Notes: generated by a model not told the origin, from the sequence alone. A stretch of DNA of 64,000 bases from Dacryopinax spathularia (GCA_037974965.1 JBBPFI010000003.1:682001-746000), one strand, 5' to 3'; positions 11,279 to 23,157 are shown, numbered from the stretch's first letter. Numbers and translations: made by a program.

Positions 11279-14200
11279 TTACATATTTCCGCCCATGCCC
11301 TCGTACCATTCCTTTCCAGATGTGGTGGGGGTGATGTAGCCCGCCCGAATGGTCCAGTCGCCAAACCGTTCGCCCGGGTTGCGTTCCAGGGCATAGCGCT
11401 TGATCATCGGCTTGAGGATGGCAAGGATCTCAGGCTCGGTGACCGTTTCTACCAGAGCATCAGCACCAGACTTAACCAAATGCAAGTTAGGACTTACCCC
11501 TATAAATCTTATTCAACCGCTGTCCATAAAACCCACCGCCAAGAAGCATCATATACGACCCCGGGGCCTTCCCGACAAAAGCGACCTCGGCGGCGTACGG
11601 CCTCGCACATCCATTCGGACACCCAGTCATGCGCATGACGATCTCGTCGTTTCTCAGCCCTGCCTCTTCGCAGAACTTCTCGACTTTGTCGATGAGCACT
11701 GGGAGGTATCGCTCCGATTCGGCCATTGCGAGACCTGCGTAAAAATGATGAGCATCAGGATCAAGATCATGATGAAGGATTCTTCGGATCGGATCAAACG
11801 GCCTAAGCGCCGGGAGTGTGGGAAAAAAGAACTGCGGCTGGGACTTACCGCATGTTGGGAAGGCGACGCAAGCGGAAGAAGAGAGCCTCAGCCCCGTGTA
11901 CTGGAGATTGTCCAGCTTGTACTTGGCCAGCAAGGCCTTCATCGCCGGCACGTCCTTCTCTTCCACTTCTGCGAGGATCAGGTGCTGGTTCGCCGTGAGG
12001 CGGAACGTGCCCTTGTGGACCTTGGCGATCTCCACCAGGCCGGACTTGAACGGTTTGCCGGGCTCGTCCTGCACGCGCCCATTCTCGATGAACATCGTAA
12101 AGTTCCATTTCCCGTCCATGCTCTGCTTCCACCCCCATTGATCGAGGTTGTTCTCGAATGTGAACGGACGCGCGGGCTCGAGCGGGTGGCCGAGAAGCTT
12201 CTCGACCTCTTTCTTGAACACGTCCAGGCCCATCCGGTCGATGGTGTACTTCAGACGCGCGTTCTTCCGGTCCTGTCGGTTCCCGTTGTCCCGCTGGACG
12301 AGCATGATCTTCTCGCAAACCGCGACGGCCTCATCGGGCTTTACAAAGCCAATCACGTCCCCCAACCGGGGGTAGGTCTTCTTGTTCGAATGCGTGACGC
12401 CCATCCCACCACCAACGCTCACGTCGTACCCAGCCAGCTTGCCGTCCTTGTCAGCAATGGCGATGAGCCCGACATCGTTGCAGAACACGTCGACGTCGTT
12501 GTTCGGCGGGATGGCGATGGCGATCTTGAATTTCCTTGGCAAGTAATAAGGCCCGTAGAGCGGCTCGACATCTTTGACCGCATGCCCCGCAACCTGTTTC
12601 TTATCGAGCCAGATCTCGTGGTACGCGCTCGTCCTCGGCATAAGATGCTCCGAGATCTTCTTCGCCAGCGCGTACGTCTCCTTATGCAGATGACTGAGCG
12701 CCGGCAGAGCACTACAGAGCACACCACGGTTGACATCCCCACACGCGGCGATCGTGTCCAGCAACGCGCGGTTGATGTCCTGCACCGCGGGCTTCAAGTG
12801 CCGCTTGATGACCCCATGAAACTGGAACGTCTGCCTCGTCGTCAGCTTAAACGTCCCATTCCCATGCTCGTCCGCGATCTGCGAGATCGCGCGCCACTGC
12901 TCGGGCTTACAGACCCCACCGGGCATCCGGACGCGGATCATGAATGCGTACGCTGGCTCAAGCCCCGCGTCTTTCCGCTCATCACGGATATCCCGGTCGT
13001 CTTGCTCGTAAATCCCGTGGAACTTGGTCAGCTGCCCGTCGGAGGGCGCGAGCGAGCCCGTGGAGTCGTCCTTGAGGCCTTCGGCGATCGTGCCGCGCAG
13101 GTAGTTGGAAGCGATCTTGATGTATTCATTTGTGATTGGCTCTGGCTCAGCCTCGAGGACTTCGACATCGGCCACGCCGAGTGCACGCCAGAGAAGGGGT
13201 TCCCAGGCTTTGTACCCCGTCTCGGGGCCATCGGCATCCTGGTCGTCCCCCAGTCCCAAGTCCACGACTCGCGTAGCGCCGAGTGCTTCCAGTCGAGCGT
13301 CCAGATCGCGCCCGGGTTTATTGTAGTAGTGCGCATCCTCGGGTCGAGGCCAATAATGGCTGTCCCCCATGCCAAACACGGCATACTTCAACCCGTCGAG
13401 CGATTTCTCCCCCCTCGCCACCCGGGCCGTAAGGTCCTTGAAAGTGTTCCGTCCATTCTGGGGCGGTTCACCTTGCCCAGCAGTCGACGTCACAAAAACC
13501 GTAAACCCATCCTTCCTGACCTCCTCGCCCGCCCATTCGTCAAAGGGGACTTCATCCATCACCTTAAAGTTCGCCGCCAACCCCCTGGCCCTCGCCCGCC
13601 CAGCAAGACGCTTAGCAACTTTCTCAGCCGCCCCCCCGTCCGAAGCGTACATCACGAGCACTCTCGGTCCCTCCATCCCCCCCAAAAGCGCATCATACGC
13701 CCTCTGAGCCCGCTCTTGTCTCGCCTTCAACAGATCCTGCCCGAGCGAGCCTACGAGCTCAGCAGCCAGTTTCGGCCGTTCAGCCGCTTCTAGGAGGGAC
13801 AAATGGTTCTGCCTGTCCAGGAACTCGCGCAGGTCTGCCTTGAGCGACTCCGAGTCCAGCTCAAACGGCTCGGTTTTTGTCGGATCCCAGCGGTATAAGG
13901 GCCAATAGCCAGCATCGACAGCCTTCTTCGTCTCCTTCAGCAAGTCCAGCGCTGCCGCTTGCTCATTGGCGCCATAAGGCAAGTAAGCGAGTACGACCGA
14001 GGGCCCGCGGTAGGCATCCGCCTCCTGGAGCGCTTGAAGCACCTGGCCGTAGTTATAGTACACTGCTGTCGAGGCGACGTACACGTTTCCCCAGTTTAGG
14101 GCGTATAGCCCCGCGTCTTTTTTGCGTTTTTCGGGGTCGATGGTGTTGCGTGTGCTGTAGGGGGTCGTGTCGAGTAATAGGAGGTTGACGTCTTCCCCCG

Positions 14201-14792
14201 AGGCGAGGAGGTGGTGGAGACCGGACCGGCCGAGGTCGTAGCTCCACGTATCGGAGTTGATGATCCACCTGCTCTTTCTCCCGAAATGTGCTCGGAGGGC
14301 CAGGATAGTGTGGGCGGAGGGGTGCAAGCTGGCAGCAGGGAGAGCCTGGAGGTGGGAGGTGATCTTCTCGCCTAGAGCCGAGGAGGTGGGGGTGTCTTTC
14401 TCCTTCAACCAGCGGGCGAGAAGAGTATGCAGCTCATCCGTCACCCCCGTCGTCTGTTCCTTCCCTTCCCTCATCAACGTCCTCACAGCCTCCACCAGCC
14501 TAGCGCGCTGTTCCAGCTGAGCTTGCGCAAGACCGAGGGCGTACTCGGGTCTGGCGGCCTCCTCGGAGGAAGGGGAGAGTCGGGAGGGGTCGTTGATCAG
14601 CTCTAGGGTGTCGGGGAAGGAAGTGGAGAGGAGGTCGAGGTAGGCGTGTTCGTGTTTGGGGACGTGGGGGAAGGGGTGGTAGCCGTTTGTGGTGGGTGCG
14701 GCTTCGCCGTTGGTGTTGTTGGTGCCGTTGGTGTTGTTGCTACCGTTGGTGCCGTTCGCTTTGGGATGGCCGTTCCCGTTGACTTTGGACAT
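11279..14792 (-). CDS. MET5: Sulfite reductase (NADPH) beta subunit, hemoprotein
   Basis: Reduces sulfite to sulfide with six electrons in sulfur assimilation, working with the MET10 flavoprotein in the cytosol. Exons: 14792-11849, 11734-11498 and 11448-11279, giving 1116 residues. Domain order: low-complexity Asn/Gly/Thr head (residues 1-35), pyruvate-ferredoxin-oxidoreductase-like TPP-fold region (about 60-330), flavodoxin domain with VMYASDGGAAEKVAKRLA and STAGQGEPPQNG (about 370-540), then two ferredoxin-like and siroheme/4Fe-4S domains. Cluster cysteines are seen in SSACVAFPTCG and MTGCPNGCARPY. Yeast Met5 is about 1440 residues; this one is shorter at the N-terminus. A likely 52-base 5' UTR intron lies at 14875-14824. 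The first coding intron is 114 bases long with no in-frame stop. Divergent from ARP9. Confidence 0.95.
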
Positions 14793-15484
14793 TGCGGGAG
14801 TTGTTGAGGAGGGAGATGGGGTACTGCAAGGCTGTCAGCAGGCCGGCGGAGCGGACTTCCGAAAGGTTTGCGTACTTGTGTGCTGTCAACAGCAAAGATC
14901 GAGTTGACTCGTAGAGGGTTGCAGTCTCAGCCTTGCTCGACTCAAGAGAGCGCTTCACACCAGAGCGCGAAGTGAGGGCTGTCCGCTAGCAATAAGACAG
15001 CCAGGAAGTAGTCCAGTAATGAAGGCAGTCCGACTAGCCTTAGCAAGCAGCAGCAGCAGCAGTAGCAGGAATAACACGCCGAATGAAAAAGCTTGCATGA
15101 ATTGTAACAATTGCGTGCCCAGCACTAACCGGCTACACGATTTCGCCATCGCTCTCCCTCCTCCGCCAAGGCACCCACCGAACCCGACCCAGCCAACAGC
15201 AGACAGCCCAAAGAGGGGAGAGCCCTGACGTGCTTCGCTTCCGCCCAACGCCTACCAATCGGGGAAGAGCGAATTAACCCCGACTATTCGGGTGCCCCCG
15301 CTTCTCCTGCAGTGCCACTCAGCTCGCCACTCTCGGTTGATGCTGAGGACGCGCCACCCAACTTTGGCTAAGGGATCCTCACGGTTGTTATTCACGTCGA
15401 CGCGCGCCTTAGTTCATCGTCCACGCAAGCCCGATATCTGCCTGCCTGACGCGACAGTTCGAGAGTGAGAGAAAGAGGGAGAGG
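14793..15484. promoter_or_regulatory. Divergent promoter region of MET5 and ARP9
   Basis: Contains the probable MET5 5' UTR intron (14875-14824, minus strand; GTACGC donor, CTGAC branch, TTGCAG acceptor) and a short interrupted CAG microsatellite at about 15046-15067. No gene supported and no clear TATA box or Cbf1/Met4 site (TCACGTG) seen, although MET5 is sulfur-regulated in other fungi. Confidence 0.4.
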
Positions 15485-17403
15485 ATGTCATTCCGAGACG
15501 CATCGATCGTCGTGATCGAAACGACACCAACAACAATCCGCGCAGGGAGGGGTCTAGCAGACTTGCTCGCTTTGCCATCGGTCGTACGTCTCTTCCCGCC
15601 CTCATCACTCCGAAGTAGTCGTTGACTGATGTTATGATGGATGTTATGAACAGGTCCGACCAGCCGTAGTAGCACTCCGAAAAGACCGCGATCTCCCCAC
15701 TTCCGCACCCTCACCCTCCAAGCCCTCCACCCCTCATCCTCACCCAACTGCCAATGGCACCGGCATCTCCTCCACCACCGTCGACGGCGACACGACAATG
15801 ACCGACGCCGCCCCCGCAGCCTCCGACTCCCACCCACCCCCTACAACGCGCCCCACCCCAGCCCCGCGCACAAAAGAATACCTCGTCGGTTCCCAAATAA
15901 CCGACGCCGAATCCGCCGGCGAAGAACTCGAGTACTTCTACCCCTTCGCGACAGGCGACGTAGGCGACTGGACGCAAGCGGCCGCGATCTGGAAACGACT
16001 CCTTTTTACCGACCTTGGCGTACGGCGGAAGGTCAACGAGTCGCCGGTGTGTCTGACATTCACGAGTGGGCTGTCGTATGACACGTATGAGAGGTTGGCA
16101 CAGCTGTTTTTTGAGCGGTTCAATGTGCCTGCTCTTTGTCTTGTTGAGCGGCCCTTGGCGCAGCTGTTCGCTGTCAACGCTTCTACCGGCCTGGTAGTGG
16201 AGATCGGCCAGGGAGAGACCACGAGCACCCCGATAGTGGAAACGATCGTCCAGCACCCAGCGGTCTTCCGGACCCCGGTAGGAGCGAGGGACTGCGAGGT
16301 CTTCCTTGCCCACCTCCTCTCGCAGAGTCAGAGTATTACCCAGACACTCTCGCCCCCCGAGGCTAGGCTGTCCGAAGAGGGGCTGTGGGAAGAGTTGGTG
16401 AAGCTCGTTAGGCAATTGGTGAAGGACGGGCATATTCGCGCTCCTGGCGAAGGAGACTCTGACCCCCAGGGGGAAGAAGAAGACGCGGGGCTGACGGACG
16501 TTGCGGCCGCGCTGGTGGCGGGGAAAGAGAGGGACCTTGTGGAAGCTGCCAATAGGAGAAAGCAGGCAGATAGGAGGATGCACGCCGCCGCGGACCGAGT
16601 GATGGAAGAGCGCGAACGAGAGATCGCGGCACTCGACCTCCTCTCGATCGACTTTGGGGGGAAAACTGTCCGGTTGGGGAAGGAGAGACATCGGTTCTGC
16701 GAGCCGTTGTTTGATCCGGGTGTCCTGAGGTCCGTGGAGGGCCTGAGGGAGAAGGGGGGGTGGACGGAGGAGGAGTGGGAAGGGAAGGTTTTGGGCGTGC
16801 AGGAGGCGGTGTGGGAGGGGTTGATGAAGCTCGACTGGGAAAAACGGCGTGCAGTATGGGAAGGGTTGCTCGTCACAGGCGAATTAAGTAACGTCAAAGG
16901 TCCGCATTCGCATCCATTATCCTCCATCCCCTCCTCCCTCGTCCCTCTCCTCTCCTCTTCCCTTCCGCTCCTGCCCCGCTTCGGAGGCTGACCCCGACGT
17001 GCAGGTTTGGCAGCAGCGATCCACGCCCGCCTCCTGCCCTACATGCATTCAGAGGACTACGACAGCGCCGTCCCGCCCACATCGAGGATCCTCAAGATCC
17101 CGGAGTACTTTGCCGAGTATAGGGATAAAGGCGAGGGCTTGGCGGGGTTTTTGGGCGGGTGTATCGTTGCGAAGGTGCGCTCTCCTCCCTTCCTTCTCTT
17201 CTCTCGTTCTCTGTCGCTCTTCTCTTTGCCGCGTGCCTGCGGCTGGAAGTTGGGGCGAGGGGAGAGGTTGTCGGAATGGGGCTGATTGCTGGGTCGTGTA
17301 GGTCGCTTTTGCGGACCCGTCAGGGAAGAACTATGTGTCCAAAGTGGACTATAATGCCAAAGGACCCGTCTCGGTTCTGTCGAACTCGCCGTCGCTCTTC
17401 TGA
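15485..17403 (+). CDS. ARP9: Actin-related protein Arp9 (SWI/SNF and RSC remodeller subunit)
   Basis: Arp9 pairs with Arp7-type subunits and binds the HSA helix of the remodeller ATPase in SWI/SNF and RSC; it is nuclear. Exons: 15485-15583, 15654-16899, 17005-17174 and 17302-17403, giving 538 residues. Seen: an actin-like first strand SIVVIETTPTTIRAGRG, a subdomain with YDTYERLAQLFFERFNVPAL and GLVVEIGQGETTSTPIVE (the phosphate-2 region), and the Arp9-type end LKIPEYFAEYRDKGEGLAGF, VDYNAKGP. The actin nucleotide motifs are degenerate, as usual in Arp9. Two inserts, one Pro/Ser-rich near residues 60-130 and one charged helical near 330-390, make it longer than yeast Arp9 (467). The start was set by the short first exon, because the later ATG (15798) would lose the first strand. 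Confidence 0.82.
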
Positions 17404-17562
17404 TCCATCGCGTACGTGTTCAACGCTACGAGAGGCAAGGGTGGCAGGGTGAAGGAGATCGGCATATATAGTACACGTGGACGGTGTAGTGCTACATTAT
17501 TATTGTACTTCTATCTGTGGTCGTAATGCACCTTCACATCATCCCCAAACCCATCAAACCAG

Positions 17563-19581
17563 CTACTTCCTCGGCGTCCTCCTCTTCTTCCCACTCCCCC
17601 CATTCCTCCCCGGCGTCCCCTCCTGGCCCCTCGTCGCAGCAGGAGTAGAAGGAGCAGAAGGCGGCAACTCCACACTCCCTCCCTGAACCCCCTCGACCCC
17701 AATCTGCCCACTCTCGATCTTCTCCCTCGCCTCGAGGAAGATCATTACGTCCCTCAGCTGGTCTTCCATATCCCTCATCCTCTCTTCCCACCTTGTTCGC
17801 TCGGCAGTGTGTTGCGCTTCCCTTTCCCGGGCAAGGGCGAGGTTCTCCATAAGGCCTTTACTGACCGCTCGTTCCGCTTCCAGTTCCCTCTGCAGCCTGC
17901 GAGCCAAGTCCTGCGCCGCCGCAGCCCGCCTCTCTGCTCTTTCCCTCGCTGCTCTCTCTTCCTCCATCCTAGCGCGCTCCTCCGCATCCGGGCCCTCTCG
18001 CTCAGAAGAGGCTGAGCGCTGCTGCATCATCTCCACCAGTCTCCGCTCAACCTCCTCGATCCTCTCCTCATACCACGTCCTCTGCGTCTCCAGTTGCGCC
18101 GAAAGCAGCAACCCATACTCGACGCCCATAGCCTCCATCTTCTCCGCCACCTGAGCATCTTCTTCCCCCGGTCCTTTGCCCTTGCCCTTTTCCTTCTCCT
18201 TTTCCTCGTCTCCCTGCCCGGCTCCTGTTGAACCGGGAAGATCGGAAGAACCACTACCCGCGGCTGCGCCTGAGGGAAGCTCGACGACTTTCCCGTCCGC
18301 TCTATTCCTTATCAGCCGATGGACATACGCGTCCCCCGCATAGTCCCACACCCTCTGCGTCTCCAACTCCAGCGCAAACGCATGCCCCGTGGACTGATAA
18401 TGCCCCGCCGCGTGCGCCTGCGCATACCGGCCACAACCGAGGTTCCCGCAGATCAGGCAAATCCAGAGTGACGTCGTGGCTGAACATTGGGTGCAGTGCG
18501 CTTCTCCTTGCCCTGGGCCTTCGGGGGTTGGGTCTTGTTCGGCTGGGAGAGCGGGTCGGGCGAGGTCGGATTCCCGGAGAGGGTAGAGGGAGGGAGCTGT
18601 GGAGGCGCGACAGACGGGACAGCGGGAGTCGGGCCAGCGGGAGAGGCAGGCGCAGTGGAACGTATGTGTACAGGGGACCGTTATGAGGCCCGTTAAGCCC
18701 GAGTCCATCCGATCCAGACATACCGGACACGTCGGGAGCTCGAGGCCCGTTAGGACCTGCCTCGGCGCAGGCGGGTGCGCCTCAGGCGGCGAGGCAGACG
18801 GGGTGGGTGTGATAAGTACAGATTGGATGGAGATGATACGACATATTTCGGGCGAGGCGGGCTGGAATGGTCTGCCATTGTGGGCCTGGGTAAAGTCGGC
18901 TGCGGCAGAGATCGCTGAAGGGTCAGGGCGGAATTTGAGCAAGACGAGCGAGCGGTCGGGGAATGCGTCTCTCAGTACCCGGATATGGGCTAGTGCGTTG
19001 GTAGATGGGGGTAGGAGAGGGGAGAGGAAGTCGAGTAGGTCGGAAGGGGTAAAGTAGGTCGGGAGGGCGAGGATCCCCAGCAAGGGGCCGTCAGAGGGGT
19101 CGTCTGACGGTAAAGGAGGGGCGGTGGGATGCCGGAATAGATGGAGCGTGCCGGAGGGGAGGGACGTACTGCCCGATTCTGGTGCGGGCGCAGGAGTAGT
19201 GGTGAGTGTGAATGTCTTCTCCCTGTGCGTGTCCGGCATCGTTAGGTCAAACCAGTCCACGCGGATAGGACCGTATCGCCAGTCCTTCGCGACCTCACTA
19301 GTTGTGGCAGGAGTGGTAGACGCAGATGATGCGGCAAGCGGTGCAACTGCAGATGGCGCGCTGATTGTTGGAGCCCTGCGCCGATGTTTCTGCTTCTGCC
19401 TTCCCTGTACCTCCCACCCAGGCTCGAGCTGCTCGACCGCGCTATGCGCCGGTAATCGCTCAAAGATGTCCTCTGGTATGTAAGTCTGTGAAGTAGCAGA
19501 GGAGGACAAGGAGGATGAAGGGTCGAGCTGTATCCAGAGGGAGTAACGGGCTGTTGGTGTGGATGATGAGGGGGTTGACAT
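17563..19581 (-). CDS. ETP1: BRAP2/ETP1-family RING-H2 and ZnF-UBP ubiquitin ligase
   Basis: Animal BRAP (IMP) is a Ras-responsive E3 ligase and cytoplasmic retention factor; yeast Etp1 acts in ethanol response. Single exon of 672 residues. Domains in order: Ser/Thr-rich head, BRAP2 RRM-like domain (about 180-260) with LLGILALPTYFTPSDLLDFL, RING-H2 finger (about 290-330) CPVCLDRMDSGLTG, CTHTFHCACL and CPVC, ZnF-UBP finger (about 370-430) CTQCSATTSLWICLICGNLG with HYQSTGHAFALEL, then long charged coiled coils (about 470-620) and a Pro/Lys-rich end. All metal ligands are visible. Convergent with ARP9, whose stop is 159 bases away. A CACGTG box lies about 100 bases upstream (19680-19685). Confidence 0.9.
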   Translation of the reverse strand: MSTPSSSTPTARYSLWIQLDPSSSLSSSATSQTYIPEDIFERLPAHSAVEQLEPGWEVQGRQKQKHRRRAPTISAPSAVAPLAASSASTTPATTSEVAKDWRYGPIRVDWFDLTMPDTHREKTFTLTTTPAPAPESGSTSLPSGTLHLFRHPTAPPLPSDDPSDGPLLGILALPTYFTPSDLLDFLSPLLPPSTNALAHIRVLRDAFPDRSLVLLKFRPDPSAISAAADFTQAHNGRPFQPASPEICRIISIQSVLITPTPSASPPEAHPPAPRQVLTGLELPTCPVCLDRMDSGLTGLITVPCTHTFHCACLSRWPDSRCPVCRASTAPSLYPLRESDLARPALPAEQDPTPEGPGQGEAHCTQCSATTSLWICLICGNLGCGRYAQAHAAGHYQSTGHAFALELETQRVWDYAGDAYVHRLIRNRADGKVVELPSGAAAGSGSSDLPGSTGAGQGDEEKEKEKGKGKGPGEEDAQVAEKMEAMGVEYGLLLSAQLETQRTWYEERIEEVERRLVEMMQQRSASSEREGPDAEERARMEEERAARERAERRAAAAQDLARRLQRELEAERAVSKGLMENLALAREREAQHTAERTRWEERMRDMEDQLRDVMIFLEAREKIESGQIGVEGVQGGSVELPPSAPSTPAATRGQEGTPGRNGGSGKKRRTPRK

Positions 19582-19689
19582 GAGCGTTCGGGTCAGAGAT
19601 GTGCGGCTCCTGCGAGGGTAGGGATGAGGGCTGGGGCTGGGCGCTTAGAAGGCGGGAGATGACTCTCGAAGGACGGGGGCACGTGATAC

Positions 19690-21330
19690 TGGTCTCGTTA
19701 TAAATGTTGCTGAATTACATCTCTGCTTTATTCATCGAGAGATGAATACTCAATGCATGTCATGAATGATAATGTTAGAGACTGCTGGGATACATGAAGA
19801 AGCAGAGCAAAGAAAGCATGAAGAGGACATGCAGGTGCTTACTCCGCATTTACTACTCAACCCAATGCTGAGAATCTGACAAACATCACTACTTGCATGA
19901 TGGAAGCACAATCTGCATATTTTTCCAAAATAACAAGCAGCATAGAGTGAAGTTGTGAATAAAACACCAGTAAACAGACCTATTTCAAACTTTAAGACCG
20001 GCACAGACTGGAACCATGAGTGAAATGGAATACAGCTGTGTTTCCAAATACTAAAAGAGTGTCACTAGGGACCGCAGTGTCACTGATAGTCAGCGAGTTT
20101 ACTGCTGATTGTCAGTGTTTCCGTGTGTATCGCACTGACTGCCTTCCATGAGCCAACTTAAGGGATTGGTTCGAGGATCAGTGTGCACATTGGATTATGC
20201 ATAAGTCTTGCTCCAAGGGTCCTTCTGCAGCGTGCTTGCTTCTTCTAACCACCACCTTTCCGGTCCGCAGGTACGTATATGCGCATATATTTGCATATTC
20301 TCAGCTCATTTCTGCAACAGGATCCGATATTTGGTGTTCAGGAAGACTGGTGCGCATACTCCGTGTATGCCTTACTTTTCTATGCTAACAAACTGCATAG
20401 AGACCTTGCGCTCCGCAAAGCAGTGTCACAGCCAGAGCAAGCTTAGTATCCCCCGCGATTCTAACACACCTATAATACATTTCCGTTTGCTTATATGTCT
20501 CGTGCTGTGGCTTATATCTATACTAATAATGAAAATACTATGTGTATATAAGTGCTCTGAACGCTGATAGTGGATCAGCAAAAAACACAATGACAACCCG
20601 TGTCTAAACCACTGACTATCAGTGCAATATGACACTGAAATCATTCATTTTACACTGAATATCAGTGCAGATTTGCACTGAGAACACAGTGCTTTGCATA
20701 CTGGTAACCAGCGCTTGGACCACTTATTCCGCACACTGATATTCAGTGTGTATCGGGACCCTAGTGTGTGCAAGTTACGAAGTGAGTTCAAAGGAGGTTA
20801 GCAGCAAAGAGTTTCAGGAAGTGCTTATCAGTATACAGCTCATATGACAAGACCATCAAAAAGGAACCGCTGAACAATTCTTGCCTTCATGCTTTACTGA
20901 CTAACGGCTTTCAAATTGTTTAGCAGAAATGCATTGCTGCACTCTTTTGGCTTATAGCCATTCAGAGTGTTCTGGAGCTGTTGACTATTTGATAAGATAC
21001 TAACTCTGTTTGATACCTGAAGGTGGTGAAAGGGAGTTATGATATGTTCTATACTAAGAGAAGATGTTGGAGACCAGCAAATTCTGCGACCTTACTTGAT
21101 ATTCGGGGTAAGCCAAACAAATCTTGTCAGCTGGATTCAGACCCTTCTCAGTTCAGGAGTAGTTTGAGGATCAAGAGGTAAATGGAGAGAGGCCTTTCAT
21201 GATACAACCTGTTCTAATGAGGTGTGAAGCACCTAGAGCACTGCTGTCCTCAACCCAACTGCGTTTTTGGTTTCATAGCCATCCTTCTCTGTACAAACTG
21301 TTTATCACGATATAGACATGATGGAGTGTG
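19690..21330. other. AT-rich island without genes
   Basis: Base composition drops sharply here compared with the GC-rich genes on both sides, and no open frame resembles a protein. The island holds a 704-base CACTA-type element (listed separately). The flanks of that element, about 19690-20059 and 20770-21330, are equally AT-rich and may be older decayed repeats, though I could not define their ends. Confidence 0.5.
20063..20766. mobile_element. Non-autonomous CACTA (CMC/EnSpm) DNA transposon, MITE-like
   Basis: Seen: the left end begins CACTAGGGACC and the right end, read on the other strand, begins CACTAGGGTCC, an inverted repeat of 10 matches in 11. Both ends are flanked by the same three bases TGT (20060-20062 and 20767-20769), the 3-base target duplication expected for CACTA elements. 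Both subterminal zones (about 20070-20190 and 20600-20760) are full of CACTGA/TCAGTG copies in both orientations, while the middle lacks them; such subterminal arrays are the transposase-binding hallmark of the superfamily. At 704 bases there is no transposase, so it would depend on a relative elsewhere in the genome. Intact ends and target duplication suggest a fairly recent insertion. Confidence 0.8.
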
Positions 21331-21441
21331 GATTATGCAATGGTGATCCCCACCACGACTGAGAACACTGGGAACGCTGACAGCCCAAAAAAGGCGAAGC
21401 GGATACGACATAAACGAAGCAATATGACAACGAGCCGATGT

Positions 21442-22857
21442 CTACTGCCCGCTCCTCGCAAACCCCCTTGCAGGCCCACCCGTCCCCTGGCTCAAAGCCA
21501 AATGCGCTGCCCAACCCATCAGCCCCTTCCTCCCTACAGCTGCCAAAGAAAATCGAAACAGACGTACCAGCTCTCCTCTCCCACCCCTTCACATTCTTCC
21601 CCTTCCCCTTCCCCTTCCCCGGCCCAGCAGGCGGAGGCTCCGTCAGCCCCAGTCGCTTCCTCACGAACCGAGCAGCCGCCACCCCAGACTTGGTGCCAAC
21701 ATCCGGCATAGCCTGATTCGGCAGGACCCGAACAGTTCGGTTCCTATATCCCTCCTGTCAGCTCACATTCCTCAACCAGGGGTGAGGCAGAGAAAGTGTG
21801 GTGGAGAGACGTACCCGACAACACGCTCTTTCATCGCTTCCTTCCTTCGCTTTTTTCGGTCTTGGTCTTTGGCTTTGGAGGCCTTTTTGGTTTTCTTTGT
21901 AAGGCGAGCGCGTTTCTGTGCCTCCGAGATGGCGGCTGCGGCGGAGGTGAAGAGATGATCTGGCAGTTGACGGGGGATTGGCTTTGGCTCGGGTTGGGCA
22001 GGGACTGGGGGTTCGTCTTCCTCCATGATATCCTCCAGCCGGATATGCTTCGACTTCTTTTGTGGCTCTTCCGAGGCAGGAGCAGGTTGGTCGTCCATAT
22101 CGACATCTGCGTCTTGCTCCTCCCCGTCCTCCTCATCGTCTTCATCTTCTTCGTTCGCGTCCTCATCGCTCTCCTCTTCAGCCTGAGCCATAGCCCTCTC
22201 CATCCTCGCCTCCAACTCCCTTTGCTCCTGCTCTTCTTGGGTTACATCATCGGATGGAGGTAAGGGAACATTCGCAGCTTCCTCCAGCGTGACCTCCTTC
22301 ACCGGCTCTGCCTCAACCTTCCTCTTCTTCCGCGAGCTGCCTTGAGCGTCGGCACGCTCCTTGAGAGTTTGGTCGCGTTTCCGGTTCGCTTCCCTTCTCT
22401 TGGCAGCCGCACTATCGCCCGGAGGTCAGCGTGCGGACAAGAATGTGAGAAGAAGGAATACAGACCTTTGCTCGAATTCTTGGACTCGCTTCGCTTCCTC
22501 CTCCGCAGCTTTCCGGCCGCTCTTCATCGATACCGGTTCGGGGGGGTCGTCCTCATCATCATCCTCATCATCCTCCCCCTCCCCGTCCCGTTCCTCATGT
22601 CCCCGGTCCTCCGGTCCAGCGGGCGATGAACCCCCAACCTCCTCATCCTCCTCAACAACAACCTTCCTCTTCCCCCTCCTAACAGGTATACTAACCTCAA
22701 CAATATGTCCCCTCCTTCCCTTTCCCGACAGGCTAGAAAGAGCGTTCGCGAATGCCGTTTGGGCTTCTTTGAGAGCCGGGCTCGGCTCGGGAGGGGTCTG
22801 AGAGTGCTGGGCGGCGGCGTTTTTGGCGGCTTGGCGGGGGCTGCGGCGGGGTGGCAT
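21442..22857 (-). CDS. Acidic/basic nucleolar protein, UTP16/BUD21-like (U3 snoRNA-associated)
   Basis: Yeast Utp16 (Bud21) is a small non-essential subunit of the SSU processome for 18S rRNA maturation. Exons: 22857-22466, 22411-21815, 21743-21568 and probably 21506-21442, about 409 residues. Seen: a Pro/Arg-rich start, a KxRKVVVEEDEE-type acidic stretch, a Lys/Arg-rich coil AAAKRREANRKRDQTLKER, a long Glu/Asp run (EEDEDDEEDGEEQDADVDMD), the segment LPDHLFTSAAAAISEAQKRA, a Lys-rich block, and NRTVRVLPNQ with a C-terminal RFVRKRLGL, GKGKNVKGWERR. This order resembles the U3_snoRNA_assoc family, with KGWERR matching the conserved end. Assignment is by layout and a few short motifs, so moderate. 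The last exon is the least certain; reading through would end at 21305. Confidence 0.5.
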
Positions 22858-23157
22858 CCTGCTCTCCCTTTTCTATCTAAAAGCGAGGAAGGGAGGGCAG
22901 GCAGGGTAGGCGGAGGGTAAGGGTGGGAGAGATGGATGGGAAGGACGAGGTCGATATTTTTGTGTCCGGTTATGTTCAGGGACCGGCGCTTCTTCGCGGC
23001 ACTTCGCGGCAGGCGATCGTCACCGACCCCTCCTCCTCCCCGCTCCCCTCCTCCTCCTACCGCCCACCACCAAACAACCCAACCATGTTATAGCCCTCGC
23101 CATCCACTCCCACCTTCAACTTCCACCTCTAGTAACAACCAAGCACACAGCCCCCCG

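Noticed and set aside
11400-13793. 797-codon plus-strand frame
   Set aside because: Lies antisense to the sulfite reductase gene, whose codon bias opens this frame; the minus-strand protein is clearly MET5.
14740-14958. Minus-strand frame ESSKAETATLYESTRS just upstream of MET5, which looks like an N-terminal extension
   Set aside because: It is in another frame from MET5 and crosses a good GT-AG intron (14875-14824), so 5' UTR is the simpler reading.
15711-16691. 326-codon minus-strand frame
   Set aside because: Antisense to ARP9 exon 2 and without recognisable domains.
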